Source: Prevotella sp. (GTDB lineage: Bacteria > Bacteroidota > Bacteroidia > Bacteroidales > Bacteroidaceae). Taken from it: a DNA stretch of 33,608 nt. The notes below the pieces were generated by a model, which searched no databases, was not told the origin of the DNA, and was given only the letters and a program-made list of their open reading frames with translations. Of this stretch, positions 1 through 8,258 are shown in pieces. The stretch's first letter is position 1. Each line of letters opens with the position of its first letter. The position numbers and the translations under genes were made by a program. The stretch spans positions 1 to 33,608 of the forward strand of contig JAEENF010000131.1 of assembly GCA_016283605.1 (NCBI GenBank). The letters run 5' to 3'.

Positions 1-952
1 CCGCCTGAGTGGATCTTACACTGTCGCTGACCGCTGCATCCGGATTGTTTGTACAGCTGAAGAAGGCACCCCCGATAATGGCCAGTCGGGTGTTGGTATA
101 GGCCATTGAGTCACTGCCAGCAACATTGTTGGGATAATTGAAGTAGGGTGCATACTTTGCCGTCAGCTCACTCCATACGTCATTGGTGGGAACTACAAAC
201 CAATACGTGCTGTCCTCAGAACTGATCTCACCATATTTTTGCATCAGGTCGTTGCGCAAGTAGGTGACAGAATCGAGATAGTGAGTCACACCGTCGATGA
301 TTTCGCCAGGCACACTCTCAGCCTCTTGGAACTCGTAGGTGTTGTGGCTCGCCAAGAACTGGTAGACGCTGTCCAGACCCTCAGTCATATCAAGTGCCTC
401 GAACACATTGGGAACGTAGTCGAGTTTGGAACTGATGGTAAACAACTGACCGTTGCGGCAACCTATGTTCTTCGACGTCAGCGACAGTCCGGAAATCTCT
501 GTGGCGCTAATGTGTGCATACTTGCTGTTCATCAGTGTAAGCGTCTCGTCGGTGATCGAAGAAACAGGATGCCTGTATAGGGCTATATGGTTTTTTAAGA
601 AACGACGTATCACTGTATTCTCGTCGTTACGTACCCCACGTGCAGCCTGCTCGTTATAGCTGGTAATGAGGGCTTCAGCCTCCTGGCTGGTAAACGATGC
701 ATTGGAAGGTGCGAAAACGGTATAGGTTTGGTCGCTGCTCAGGATATGGTCGTAGCCGGCAGATTGTGCCACACGTGCGAAATTCGACAGGTCGCTGTTG
801 GCTGTGATGGCCTCCCACAGCGAGATTCCACCATCGGTAGCCCCCTCGTAGTGCTCATTCCATGTATCATTACAGGAAGCGAAGCCAATACCCAGTAAAC
901 AATAACTGATTAATGCTATCGTTTTGTATATCTTATTTATCTTGGTCTTCAT
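1..952 (-). CDS. Fasciclin-domain lipoprotein, 3' end cut by window edge
   Basis: The frame is open from an ATG at 952 to the left edge (about 317 codons), so the C-terminus lies outside the window. The N-terminus has a lysine-rich start, a hydrophobic stretch and a lipobox ending GFASC with Cys27, so it is a predicted lipoprotein, probably outer-membrane and surface exposed. Two Fas1-type signatures are visible: TVFAPSNASF at about residue 80 and FVVPTNDVWSEL at about residue 260. Fas1 domains are adhesion/binding modules, and Bacteroidetes often encode such lipoproteins beside SusC/SusD. It is the last visible gene of the minus-strand operon, 41 bases after the stop of the preceding fasciclin gene, with a heptamer repeat in the gap. 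A role as surface binding protein for the locus substrate is inferred from position. Confidence 0.85.
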   Translation of the reverse strand, partial: MKTKINKIYKTIALISYCLLGIGFASCNDTWNEHYEGATDGGISLWEAITANSDLSNFARVAQSAGYDHILSSDQTYTVFAPSNASFTSQEAEALITSYNEQAARGVRNDENTVIRRFLKNHIALYRHPVSSITDETLTLMNSKYAHISATEISGLSLTSKNIGCRNGQLFTISSKLDYVPNVFEALDMTEGLDSVYQFLASHNTYEFQEAESVPGEIIDGVTHYLDSVTYLRNDLMQKYGEISSEDSTYWFVVPTNDVWSELTAKYAPYFNYPNNVAGSDSMAYTNTRLAIIGGAFFSCTNNPDAAVSDSVRSTQA

Positions 953-959
953 AATCTTC

Positions 960-987
960 AATTTTCAATGTTTAATTGTCAATTATC
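960..987. repeat. Heptamer repeat at gene junction
   Basis: Four consecutive 7-base units (AATTTTC, AATGTTT, AATTGTC, AATTATC) fill most of the gap between two fasciclin genes. The same 7-base periodicity recurs at other junctions in this window. Confidence 0.7.
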
Positions 988-993
988 TATGCT

Positions 994-3066
994 TTACAGC
1001 ATCGGTTCCATGCTTCCCTCATCGGTAATGCCATATACGCTGCGGGGTACCAACTCGAGGTAGTCGAGCATGAACTCATTGTCGTTTCCCTGCTTGGCTG
1101 ATACGCAACGGATGCGAAGGTAGTGATCCTCGCTGGCATTAATGTTGGTTGTACAAAGTACCATGCGGTATGTGTTAGCCTGTTTGCCGAAATAGATGTG
1201 GTCGTTGCCGCCACCATAAGGCAGATGATAACCACCTGTGGCACCACGGTAATAACCTTTATTCTTAAGCTCTTTCTGGTCGGTAGACAGTTCCAACTGA
1301 GTCATCGAGTTGTAGTCAGCCTTCCAGTTAGAACCCAGGATGGAAGCGTCGTTCAGGTTCTTGGTCATGTCTAGAGGGATACCCTGTGGCTTACCGTCGA
1401 AGTAGATCTGTGCCACACCACGTGTAGGTTCAGCGGCAAAGCCCAAACGAATCTGCCACTGTCCGTCGAAGGGTACGGGAGGTAGCTTAAAGGTGAAGTC
1501 GAAGTCCTTGAAGAGGTTCATTTCGTCGCCTTCGTAGCTGTCATAGAAATCGCGTGGATAACGGTAGATAAACAGACAACCGTCATTCATCGTGACACCA
1601 TCGAGGTAGCCATTGGGGAAGTAGTAATTACGCCCATACTTGTCTGTTTCGTCATATGCGGGCGGATTATAAATCTTTAGTCCACCATTCCTGTAATTAA
1701 GACGAACGTCATTGGTCATCAATTCAGGGAATACCGTCGAGAAGTCCATACGGATGAGGGCATTGAACACCTCGTTGCGCGTTTGGTCGTCAAAGGCCAG
1801 GATGTCGTCCACATAGAAGTAACGGCCATTTAGTGCATCGTTTTTGTATTCTGTCTCCACCGTGGGGTAGATATAGGCACCGGTAATCTTGAATTCGTCG
1901 TCCCAGCGGCGGTTGGCGTAGCGCTGTCCGATGATGCTCGGTCCTGCCCACTTACGGACAGTGAGACGCTCGAATTTCATCATAGAATGAGGGAGCATGG
2001 TCTCGTACCAATCCACGGGATTCATCTCACGCGTCTCTATACCAATGTCGTTGTAGGGTGTCAGATAGTTCCAGCCCTTCACGTCACGTGTCAGTATGTG
2101 GTAGGCCAGGAAGCGGTGCAGCGGATTCTTCTCGTTGGTGATGTGTGCGAAGTCATGATAGTCCTTGTCCTTATCCTCAGGATATTGCACGTCGTATATT
2201 TCACAAGCCTTTTGGTAAAGCTGTTCCAAGGTTGTAATGCTATATTTCTCGCGTAACACCGAGTCGGTGGGTGCGAAGATGGTGAAACCTATGCGCTTCT
2301 CGTCGGGCACGGTAGCCGTCTCTTTATTTACATGCGACTGATAGCGTATGCGGGGGTAGTTGGCTTTCACCATCTCCCACTCCTCGTCACGGTACTGATA
2401 AAGAACATTGGCAAAACCTGCCGCGCGCAGTGCCGAAGCGAAGAGACTTATATTGGGATTCAACTCCAACATATCGAGAATCATGCGGTTCGAACTCTCC
2501 AGCACTTCGGTGACGGGCTGTACGAAGCCATTCTCCACAGAGTCGTCACGCAACTCAAATATAATGTGTGACGTGCCATTGAGGAACACTACCGAATTAC
2601 CGTCTTCGTCGTTGCCGTGACTCACCTCAATATAGCGTCGGTTCATGTTTGATGTGGGCAATACACCGTCGTTCATGTCTGCCGTGGTCAGCATATCTTT
2701 TACCAAGTGGGTGCGTACCAGCGTGTCGCAGTCTTCAAACGATAGCTGGTCGAAGCTTGTCAGTCCTTTCTTGGTAAGGTAGTTCTGCATGGCTTTGTTC
2801 GTAGGGGCAAAGCAGGTGTACTCACCGTAGGTGGAGAGCAGTTTCATCATGCCAGTACGCTGTACCAGGGCAGTAAACTCGCTATACTCACTGTGGCTAG
2901 TAAGATACTCGCTCATCATCTGACCCTTGAAGGTATAGTAGTTGGAACTATCCGGTTCGTCGGAGCAGGATGTAAGGAGTAAGGGAGAGAAGGAGAGAAG
3001 GAGTAAGTAGATTACTCCTGCCATGAACAACTTCACCCATTTTTTATTGTTTATCTTAGTAATCAT
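994..3066 (-). CDS. Fasciclin-domain lipoprotein with C-terminal beta-rich domain
   Basis: This 690-residue protein starts with a basic n-region, a leucine-rich h-region and a lipobox LLTSC (Cys34), so it is a predicted lipoprotein. A first Fas1 domain spans about residues 50-190, with the signature TCFAPTNKAM at 84-93. A second, longer and more diverged Fas1 unit follows, with TIFAPTDSVL near residue 260. Residues from about 470 to the end form a beta-rich, aromatic-rich region of the kind found C-terminal to Fas1 in Bacteroidetes PUL proteins; I cannot assign it to a named family with certainty. It lies 23 bases downstream of susD in the same operon, in the place where surface glycan-binding proteins usually sit, so substrate binding is a reasonable inference. 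No catalytic motif is visible. Confidence 0.85.
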   Translation of the reverse strand: MITKINNKKWVKLFMAGVIYLLLLSFSPLLLTSCSDEPDSSNYYTFKGQMMSEYLTSHSEYSEFTALVQRTGMMKLLSTYGEYTCFAPTNKAMQNYLTKKGLTSFDQLSFEDCDTLVRTHLVKDMLTTADMNDGVLPTSNMNRRYIEVSHGNDEDGNSVVFLNGTSHIIFELRDDSVENGFVQPVTEVLESSNRMILDMLELNPNISLFASALRAAGFANVLYQYRDEEWEMVKANYPRIRYQSHVNKETATVPDEKRIGFTIFAPTDSVLREKYSITTLEQLYQKACEIYDVQYPEDKDKDYHDFAHITNEKNPLHRFLAYHILTRDVKGWNYLTPYNDIGIETREMNPVDWYETMLPHSMMKFERLTVRKWAGPSIIGQRYANRRWDDEFKITGAYIYPTVETEYKNDALNGRYFYVDDILAFDDQTRNEVFNALIRMDFSTVFPELMTNDVRLNYRNGGLKIYNPPAYDETDKYGRNYYFPNGYLDGVTMNDGCLFIYRYPRDFYDSYEGDEMNLFKDFDFTFKLPPVPFDGQWQIRLGFAAEPTRGVAQIYFDGKPQGIPLDMTKNLNDASILGSNWKADYNSMTQLELSTDQKELKNKGYYRGATGGYHLPYGGGNDHIYFGKQANTYRMVLCTTNINASEDHYLRIRCVSAKQGNDNEFMLDYLELVPRSVYGITDEGSMEPML
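2973..3010. repeat. Short 7-8 base repeats inside signal-peptide coding sequence
   Basis: Units such as TAAGGAG/TAAGGGAG and two adjacent AGAGAAGG octamers (2986-3001) encode, on the minus strand, the leucine/serine-rich h-region of the fasciclin lipoprotein signal peptide. Confidence 0.6.
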
Positions 3067-3108
3067 AATTATTCATCATTAATTATTAATTATTCACTCT
3101 TCACTATG
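3067..3108. repeat. Heptamer repeat at susD/fasciclin junction
   Basis: Six 7-base units in register (AATTATT, CATCATT, AATTATT, AATTATT, CACTCTT, CACTATG). They span the gap before the fasciclin start and run into the 3' end of susD, encoding its last residues (IVKSE) and its stop. Confidence 0.7.
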
Positions 3109-4817
3109 CTGCTGTTCTCACCGCTGCCAAAGGCAGGGTTCTGCTTCAGATTCTTGTTCACTTTCAGTTCGTCAGTGTGGTAGGGCCAGAAGATTGCGTC
3201 CAGGCGGGAGAGTTTGCTCGATATGGCCGTACCACCGTCGCTACCTTTACGGGCTGCCTGACCAACAAGGAAGGACGTATTTCCGTCACGCATCGAGCGA
3301 CGTACCAGGTCGTACCAGCGCTTGCCTTCGAACATCAGTTCGCGTTGACGTTCTTCGAGCACGAGGGTGCGCATGAGCGACTTCGACGAGTACTTGTCCC
3401 AGTCCAACTCCTTATCACCGGCTTCCTTACTACAGTTGCTGCGTTTATTGATGGCATTGATTATGGCAAAGGCCTGTTTCAGCAGTTTTTCGGCATCGGC
3501 CTTATCAGCATCGTTGTCACCTTCGGGAGCCAGTTCTACCAATGCCTCGGCTTTCATCAGCATAATGTCACTGAGGCGATAAACAATCCAGTTTGAATGG
3601 TTCTTTTTCTCAGTGTATAGCTTACCGTATTCAGCTTTTATATCAGCCTTTGTCATGTCTACTGCTGTCGAATTTGTCGTATACTTATTGATGCCGTAGG
3701 TGTTCGACTGTCCACTGATCGGTTGCATGTTCTCATAAAAACGGGTATCATACTTTGACAGAAATACCGTGAACGACTCGTCGCTGATATCCGTTCCGAT
3801 GAAGTCTGCAGGACGTGCCAGACCGGGGAATGTCGTGGCATTGCCGTAGAGCGAACTTACTGCATCGTTTGCCAACATTTCATCGTCGTTCATGAAAATA
3901 AGTTCGAAAATGCTCTCTGAACTGTTGCCTTGGCCGAAGATCTGATCGAAGGCATAACCGTACATACTTCCTGTTGCATCGTTGTCATTGATGAGCGGAT
4001 AGCCGTCAATGAGATCATTCGCGTTTGCCGTCACCGCATTCTTCTGGTTCTTCTTCGACTCATACTCTTCCAACTTGGCATTGATAATCTGGTCGGCATA
4101 GTTAATGGCAGCCTGGTAGTCTCCGTTCCACAGATGGAGGTCACAAAGCATGGCATGAATGGCATCCTGCGTGATACGTCCCCGCTGGTAATATGTCTGT
4201 GTCAAGGGATATCGTTTTACAGCCATCGACTGTACCTTCTCCAGATCCTCAATGAGTGCTTCCAAAACGTCCTTAAACGGTGTTGCCGGCAATTCTATCG
4301 TCTGATTGTCGTCCAGGAAGGGCTCTGTGGTGTAGGGTACGTCGCGGAACGTGCGTATCAGGTAGAAATACATCAAGTCGCGCAATGCCGACACCTCGGC
4401 AATGGTGGTGTTTAGCTTGCTCTGCGTATAGGCAGGGTCCTTCTCGGCCACTTGTGGTGCATATTTCTGCACAATATTACAGCGGTTGATCACATTATAG
4501 AAGTCACCCCACTTGGCATAGGTGTTGCTGGCGTTGATGTTCTCCTTGAAAATATTGGCTATCTGAATGTTGTTCTCGTAGTTCTTACCACCGGTGATGT
4601 TGTCGGAACGGAACTCTCCCCACACCATCATTCGTTCGATAACAGCACTCGACTGCATCGAGGAATAGCACCCTGCTACGATACCTTCTACATCAGCCTC
4701 CTGATCCCAGTACTTGTCGAGTACAATAATTTCCTTCGGCTCTATTTCAAGGAAGTCGGAGCAGGAAGAGAATACAGGTAAAAGGGTAAAAAGGTAAATA
4801 AAAAATCTATTTCTCAT
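3090..4817 (-). CDS. susD-like: SusD/RagB family outer-membrane lipoprotein
   Basis: This 575-residue protein has the length and landmarks of the SusD family. It has a short signal peptide with lipobox FSSC (Cys19) followed by SDFLEIEPKE, an N-terminal region with YWDQEADVEGIVAGCYSSM, the C-terminal helical segment WIVYRLSDIMLMKAEALVEL and the near-terminal signature LEERQRELMFEGKRWYDLVR. SusD proteins form the lid over a SusC transporter and bind the incoming oligosaccharide or glycopeptide at the cell surface. The gene begins 34 bases after the susC stop and is clearly co-transcribed with it. The ATG at 4817 puts the lipobox at the expected distance. The substrate cannot be read from the sequence; the neighbouring enzymes suggest arabinose-containing glycans or glycoprotein fragments. 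Confidence 0.96.
   Translation of the reverse strand: MRNRFFIYLFTLLPVFSSCSDFLEIEPKEIIVLDKYWDQEADVEGIVAGCYSSMQSSAVIERMMVWGEFRSDNITGGKNYENNIQIANIFKENINASNTYAKWGDFYNVINRCNIVQKYAPQVAEKDPAYTQSKLNTTIAEVSALRDLMYFYLIRTFRDVPYTTEPFLDDNQTIELPATPFKDVLEALIEDLEKVQSMAVKRYPLTQTYYQRGRITQDAIHAMLCDLHLWNGDYQAAINYADQIINAKLEEYESKKNQKNAVTANANDLIDGYPLINDNDATGSMYGYAFDQIFGQGNSSESIFELIFMNDDEMLANDAVSSLYGNATTFPGLARPADFIGTDISDESFTVFLSKYDTRFYENMQPISGQSNTYGINKYTTNSTAVDMTKADIKAEYGKLYTEKKNHSNWIVYRLSDIMLMKAEALVELAPEGDNDADKADAEKLLKQAFAIINAINKRSNCSKEAGDKELDWDKYSSKSLMRTLVLEERQRELMFEGKRWYDLVRRSMRDGNTSFLVGQAARKGSDGGTAISSKLSRLDAIFWPYHTDELKVNKNLKQNPAFGSGENSSIVKSE
4776..4799. repeat. Octamer repeats inside SusD signal-peptide coding sequence
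   Basis: Three 8-base units (AGGTAAAA, GGGTAAAA, AGGTAAAT) encode part of the SusD h-region on the minus strand. Confidence 0.55.
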
Positions 4818-4851
4818 AATTATAGTCTTTTACTTTTCTACTTTTTTTCTG

Positions 4852-7800
4852 TTAGAAGTCAACGGTAATACCCAGTGTATACGACTTGGAACGGGGTGTC
4901 TGGCCGACATCGGCAGCAGCACCATAGCCGCCATATGCAACTTCAGGGTCTACCCCCTTGTACTTAGTAAGTACGAACAGGTTGTTAGCACTGGCATACA
5001 GGCTTAGTCGCTTTATTCCCAGCAGTCGCTTAATCGCCTTCGGGTCAAATGAGTACGACAACTGCAGATAGTTCAGTCTGAGGAATGAACCATCCTCAAC
5101 GAAACGGTCACTGACCAGTGTATTGTAGTTCGTTGAAGCACCGTACATAGCTCTGGGGATTTCGGTCTGGTTACCCTCTTTACGCCAGCGCCAGTTTACG
5201 GCCTTGCTCTGATTGTTGTTCGTTATCATGGCCTCGTTGTCCAAGCGGGCCAGGTTCAGGATCTTGTTGCCTATGCGGTAGTTAAACTGCGTGTTCAACT
5301 TCCAGCGGTTGTAGTTCAGCGTAAATCCGAAACCTCCGGTAAGCTTTGGCAGCGACGATCCAAGATAGACAATGTCGAGGGCATTGATCTGTCCGTCGTA
5401 ATTCACATCGTCGTAGATGGCGTCGCCGCCCTGGAATTCATAGTTCCTTCCCGTACCATCGTGCGTGTAGTTATACACCATGCGGACTGGCTTGTTCTCG
5501 TCGTCGACCACAATCTCGCCCTCGGGGCTCAGCACGTAGGGTGCGGTATGTCCGTCGGCCACAAACTGCAGACGCTCCTCGTTGGTCATATCGACGAAGG
5601 TTTCGTACTGGTACTCGTAAACGCCCTTGAAGCGGAATCCGTAGATGGCACCGAAGGGGTTGTAGAGTTGTACGCGCTGCAACACCTCGCGGTTGTCGTA
5701 ATGGAACTCACTGTTAAGCGACGACAGCACTGTTTCGTCCATCGAGAGTATCTCGTTGGAATTGTTGCCGAGCGTGAAGTTGAGGTCGGCCGTAAACTTA
5801 CCGGCCCTAATCAGCTGGTTGGTGTTGAGGTTGAGCTCCCAGCCTATGTTGCGCATGGAGCCTACATTACGGAATGACAAGGTATAGAATCCTGTGCTGG
5901 AGGGGATGCTGACATTCTCCATGAGCATGTCGCGACGTGTGGAGTGGTACCACTCGCCCTGTAGGGTGATGCGGTCGTCGAACAGGCCCAGGTCGAAACC
6001 AAGATCCCATGTGGTGGTGGTTTCCCAACGCAGGTCGGTCAGACGGATGTTTTCGGGTTTCATGGCGCCCATGTTGATATACTTGTTGTCACGGCTGTAG
6101 ATACTCTCATACAGATAGTCACGGCTGGGCTGGTTACCCACACGGCCCCACGAGGGTCGTATCGACAGCATCGACAGCCAGGGCTTCTGCTTTTCGTAGG
6201 TGCCTGCCAACCGTTGGAACCAGGGTTCGTCGACAATGTTCCAGCGCAGTGATACGGCAGGGAAGTAACCCCACCGGCGGTCGGGGCCGAATTTCGTGGT
6301 ACCGTCGGCACGGAGTGAGAAGTCGAACATGTAACGGCCCTTGTAGGCGTAGTGGGTCGAGAAGGTGTAGTACATCGAGCGCCACTCGCTATAGTTGGAG
6401 CCCATGCCCGTAACGCGCCCACCACCGATGGGCGTGGTGATGCCGCCCGAAGCCAGTTTCTCGGCATTGGTAGACTGACCGTTGGACGATCCGCTGGTGA
6501 GCTCGAAACGGGCCATGGCCATGAGGGAGTGGTCGCGGTTGCGGAAGTGGGGTATGTAGGTCAGCGTCTGCTTCGTGTTGAATGCCACACTCTTGGTGCT
6601 GGCAGTATAGGATTTGTTGACGCCGTTGTTCCACGACACGGTGACAAGCTCTTGGGGATAGAACTGGTCGACGTATTCGTTGAAGATGTTCATATACACG
6701 CGACTCTGCCAGTTCAACTGGTGGTGCTCTTCGTCCATACCCAGCAGACGATAGTTCAACTCCAGTTCTGGTGTGATATCGTACGTGCGGTCGTCGTATT
6801 TTGCCAGTCTGGCTACGGCCACGGGATTGGGGTACGACTTCTGGTTGCCGTCGAACACTGAGTTGGCCGATTGCAGCATAGTGTAGTAGTGGCCGGTATT
6901 CTGACCTTGCAGGGCGTTTCCTACGGGATATTGCTCATAGATACTCATGTTTGGCATCTTCTTATAGGCAATGGTCAGCAGGTCCTGATCGTCAGGCCGG
7001 TAGTTTTTCTTGTTGTCGGTATAGGTCAGCGCAAAGTTGGTGGAGATCTTGATACGCTCACTGACATAGTAGTCGAGCGCCACACGGGTAGAGAAGCGGT
7101 TGAGCCGCTGTTCGATGATGGAGCCAGTCTCATGATCGTATCCGCCCGAGATGCGGAAGGTGGCCTTCTCACCGCCACCGGTGACCGACAGGTAGTGGTT
7201 CTGGCGCAGGCCGAACTGCGTGATGGCGTCCACCCAGTCGGTATTGTTGTTATACTGTTCGAATTCCGAGAATGTCGGGTCGTAGTTCAACTCGCGAATA
7301 TTCGAGGCTGCATCGTTCTGCTGGGGATTGAAGTAGCTCTCCTTCAGCAGCATGGTGTAGTCGTCGCCGCTCAGCATCTCGTAGCCCTTGGGCTGGTAGG
7401 TTCCAGTCAGTCGTAGCGAGTAAGTCACCTTGGGGGCTCCGCGCGAACCACGCTTGGTGGTAATCTCAATCACGCCGTTGGCACCCTGCGAACCGTAGAT
7501 AGCCGTTGCGGCGGCATCTTTTAGCACGGTGATGCTGGCAATATCCTCGGGATTCACGTTCAACAACTGTGCAAACTGCTCGTCGTTGGCGTTGGATGCG
7601 TCAAAGTTGGCCATGTCTACGTTCCATGTGTTGCCGTTGACCACGATAAGGGGGTTCGAACTCGACAGTGTGGAGATGGACGATGCACCGCGCAGGCGCA
7701 TGGTGGTTCCTGCTCCCAGATTACCCGAGTTGGTCACGATGTCTAGTCCGGCTATACGTCCTTGTAGGGCTTCGTCGACGGTGGTCATTCCCAATCCCTC

Positions 7801-8217
7801 AAAGGCCTTCATGTCGATGGTCTGTGTGGCATACGATATCTCTCGCTCAGGAATGGCCAGACCACCGCTGTTCAGGCGTTTCTTCGACTTCACCGTCACT
7901 TCCTGCAGGGTGGTTGCCGACTGCATGGTGACCTTATAGCTGTTGCGGTCGATGGCCATTGTCAGCGTCTTGTAGCCTACATAGCTGAACCTCAGTTTGT
8001 CCTTGGGATTACGTATTTTCAGGGTGAAGTTACCGTTAAGATCGGTGGTGGTAGCCTCGATAATACGTTCGTTGCCGTCAATCTCGCATACCGATGCGCC
8101 CATCAGCTCGCCCATATCGTCGCGCACCGAGCCGTGCACGTTGGTAATCTGTGCATTGACGTTGAGGCTGAATAGCAGCGAACAGATAATAAAAATTAAA
8201 TATGTCAGTTTCTTCAT
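4852..8217 (-). CDS. susC-like: SusC/RagA family TonB-dependent outer-membrane transporter
   Basis: This 1121-residue protein, counted from the ATG at 8217, imports oligomers across the outer membrane with energy from TonB. The signal peptide (MKKLTYLIFIICSLLF..NVNAQ) is followed by a carboxypeptidase-regulatory-like beta-sandwich (about 25-100, VHGSVRDDMGELMGAS) that is typical of SusC. Next come the TonB-box/plug region (LQEVTVKSKKR; ALQGRIAGLDIVTNSG; LKDAAATAIYGSQGANGVIEITT) and a long beta-barrel ending in an aromatic terminal strand, TLGITVDF. An in-frame GTG at 8235 would add six residues. I prefer the ATG because the signal peptide starts directly there and AAAGGA lies about 7 bases upstream. 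It is preceded by a fasciclin lipoprotein gene and followed by susD. The usual order of the pair is kept. Confidence 0.96.
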   Translation of the reverse strand: MKKLTYLIFIICSLLFSLNVNAQITNVHGSVRDDMGELMGASVCEIDGNERIIEATTTDLNGNFTLKIRNPKDKLRFSYVGYKTLTMAIDRNSYKVTMQSATTLQEVTVKSKKRLNSGGLAIPEREISYATQTIDMKAFEGLGMTTVDEALQGRIAGLDIVTNSGNLGAGTTMRLRGASSISTLSSSNPLIVVNGNTWNVDMANFDASNANDEQFAQLLNVNPEDIASITVLKDAAATAIYGSQGANGVIEITTKRGSRGAPKVTYSLRLTGTYQPKGYEMLSGDDYTMLLKESYFNPQQNDAASNIRELNYDPTFSEFEQYNNNTDWVDAITQFGLRQNHYLSVTGGGEKATFRISGGYDHETGSIIEQRLNRFSTRVALDYYVSERIKISTNFALTYTDNKKNYRPDDQDLLTIAYKKMPNMSIYEQYPVGNALQGQNTGHYYTMLQSANSVFDGNQKSYPNPVAVARLAKYDDRTYDITPELELNYRLLGMDEEHHQLNWQSRVYMNIFNEYVDQFYPQELVTVSWNNGVNKSYTASTKSVAFNTKQTLTYIPHFRNRDHSLMAMARFELTSGSSNGQSTNAEKLASGGITTPIGGGRVTGMGSNYSEWRSMYYTFSTHYAYKGRYMFDFSLRADGTTKFGPDRRWGYFPAVSLRWNIVDEPWFQRLAGTYEKQKPWLSMLSIRPSWGRVGNQPSRDYLYESIYSRDNKYINMGAMKPENIRLTDLRWETTTTWDLGFDLGLFDDRITLQGEWYHSTRRDMLMENVSIPSSTGFYTLSFRNVGSMRNIGWELNLNTNQLIRAGKFTADLNFTLGNNSNEILSMDETVLSSLNSEFHYDNREVLQRVQLYNPFGAIYGFRFKGVYEYQYETFVDMTNEERLQFVADGHTAPYVLSPEGEIVVDDENKPVRMVYNYTHDGTGRNYEFQGGDAIYDDVNYDGQINALDIVYLGSSLPKLTGGFGFTLNYNRWKLNTQFNYRIGNKILNLARLDNEAMITNNNQSKAVNWRWRKEGNQTEIPRAMYGASTNYNTLVSDRFVEDGSFLRLNYLQLSYSFDPKAIKRLLGIKRLSLYASANNLFVLTKYKGVDPEVAYGGYGAAADVGQTPRSKSYTLGITVDF

Positions 8218-8230
8218 ATTGCAATCCTTT

Positions 8231-8258
8231 CTCACTCTTAACTATTCACTATTCACTT
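8231..8258. repeat. Heptamer repeat at fasciclin/susC junction
   Basis: Four units in register (CTCACTC, TTAACTA, TTCACTA, TTCACTT). On the minus strand they give the terminal SE codons and the stop of the upstream fasciclin gene, and run to within 15 bases of the susC start. Confidence 0.7.
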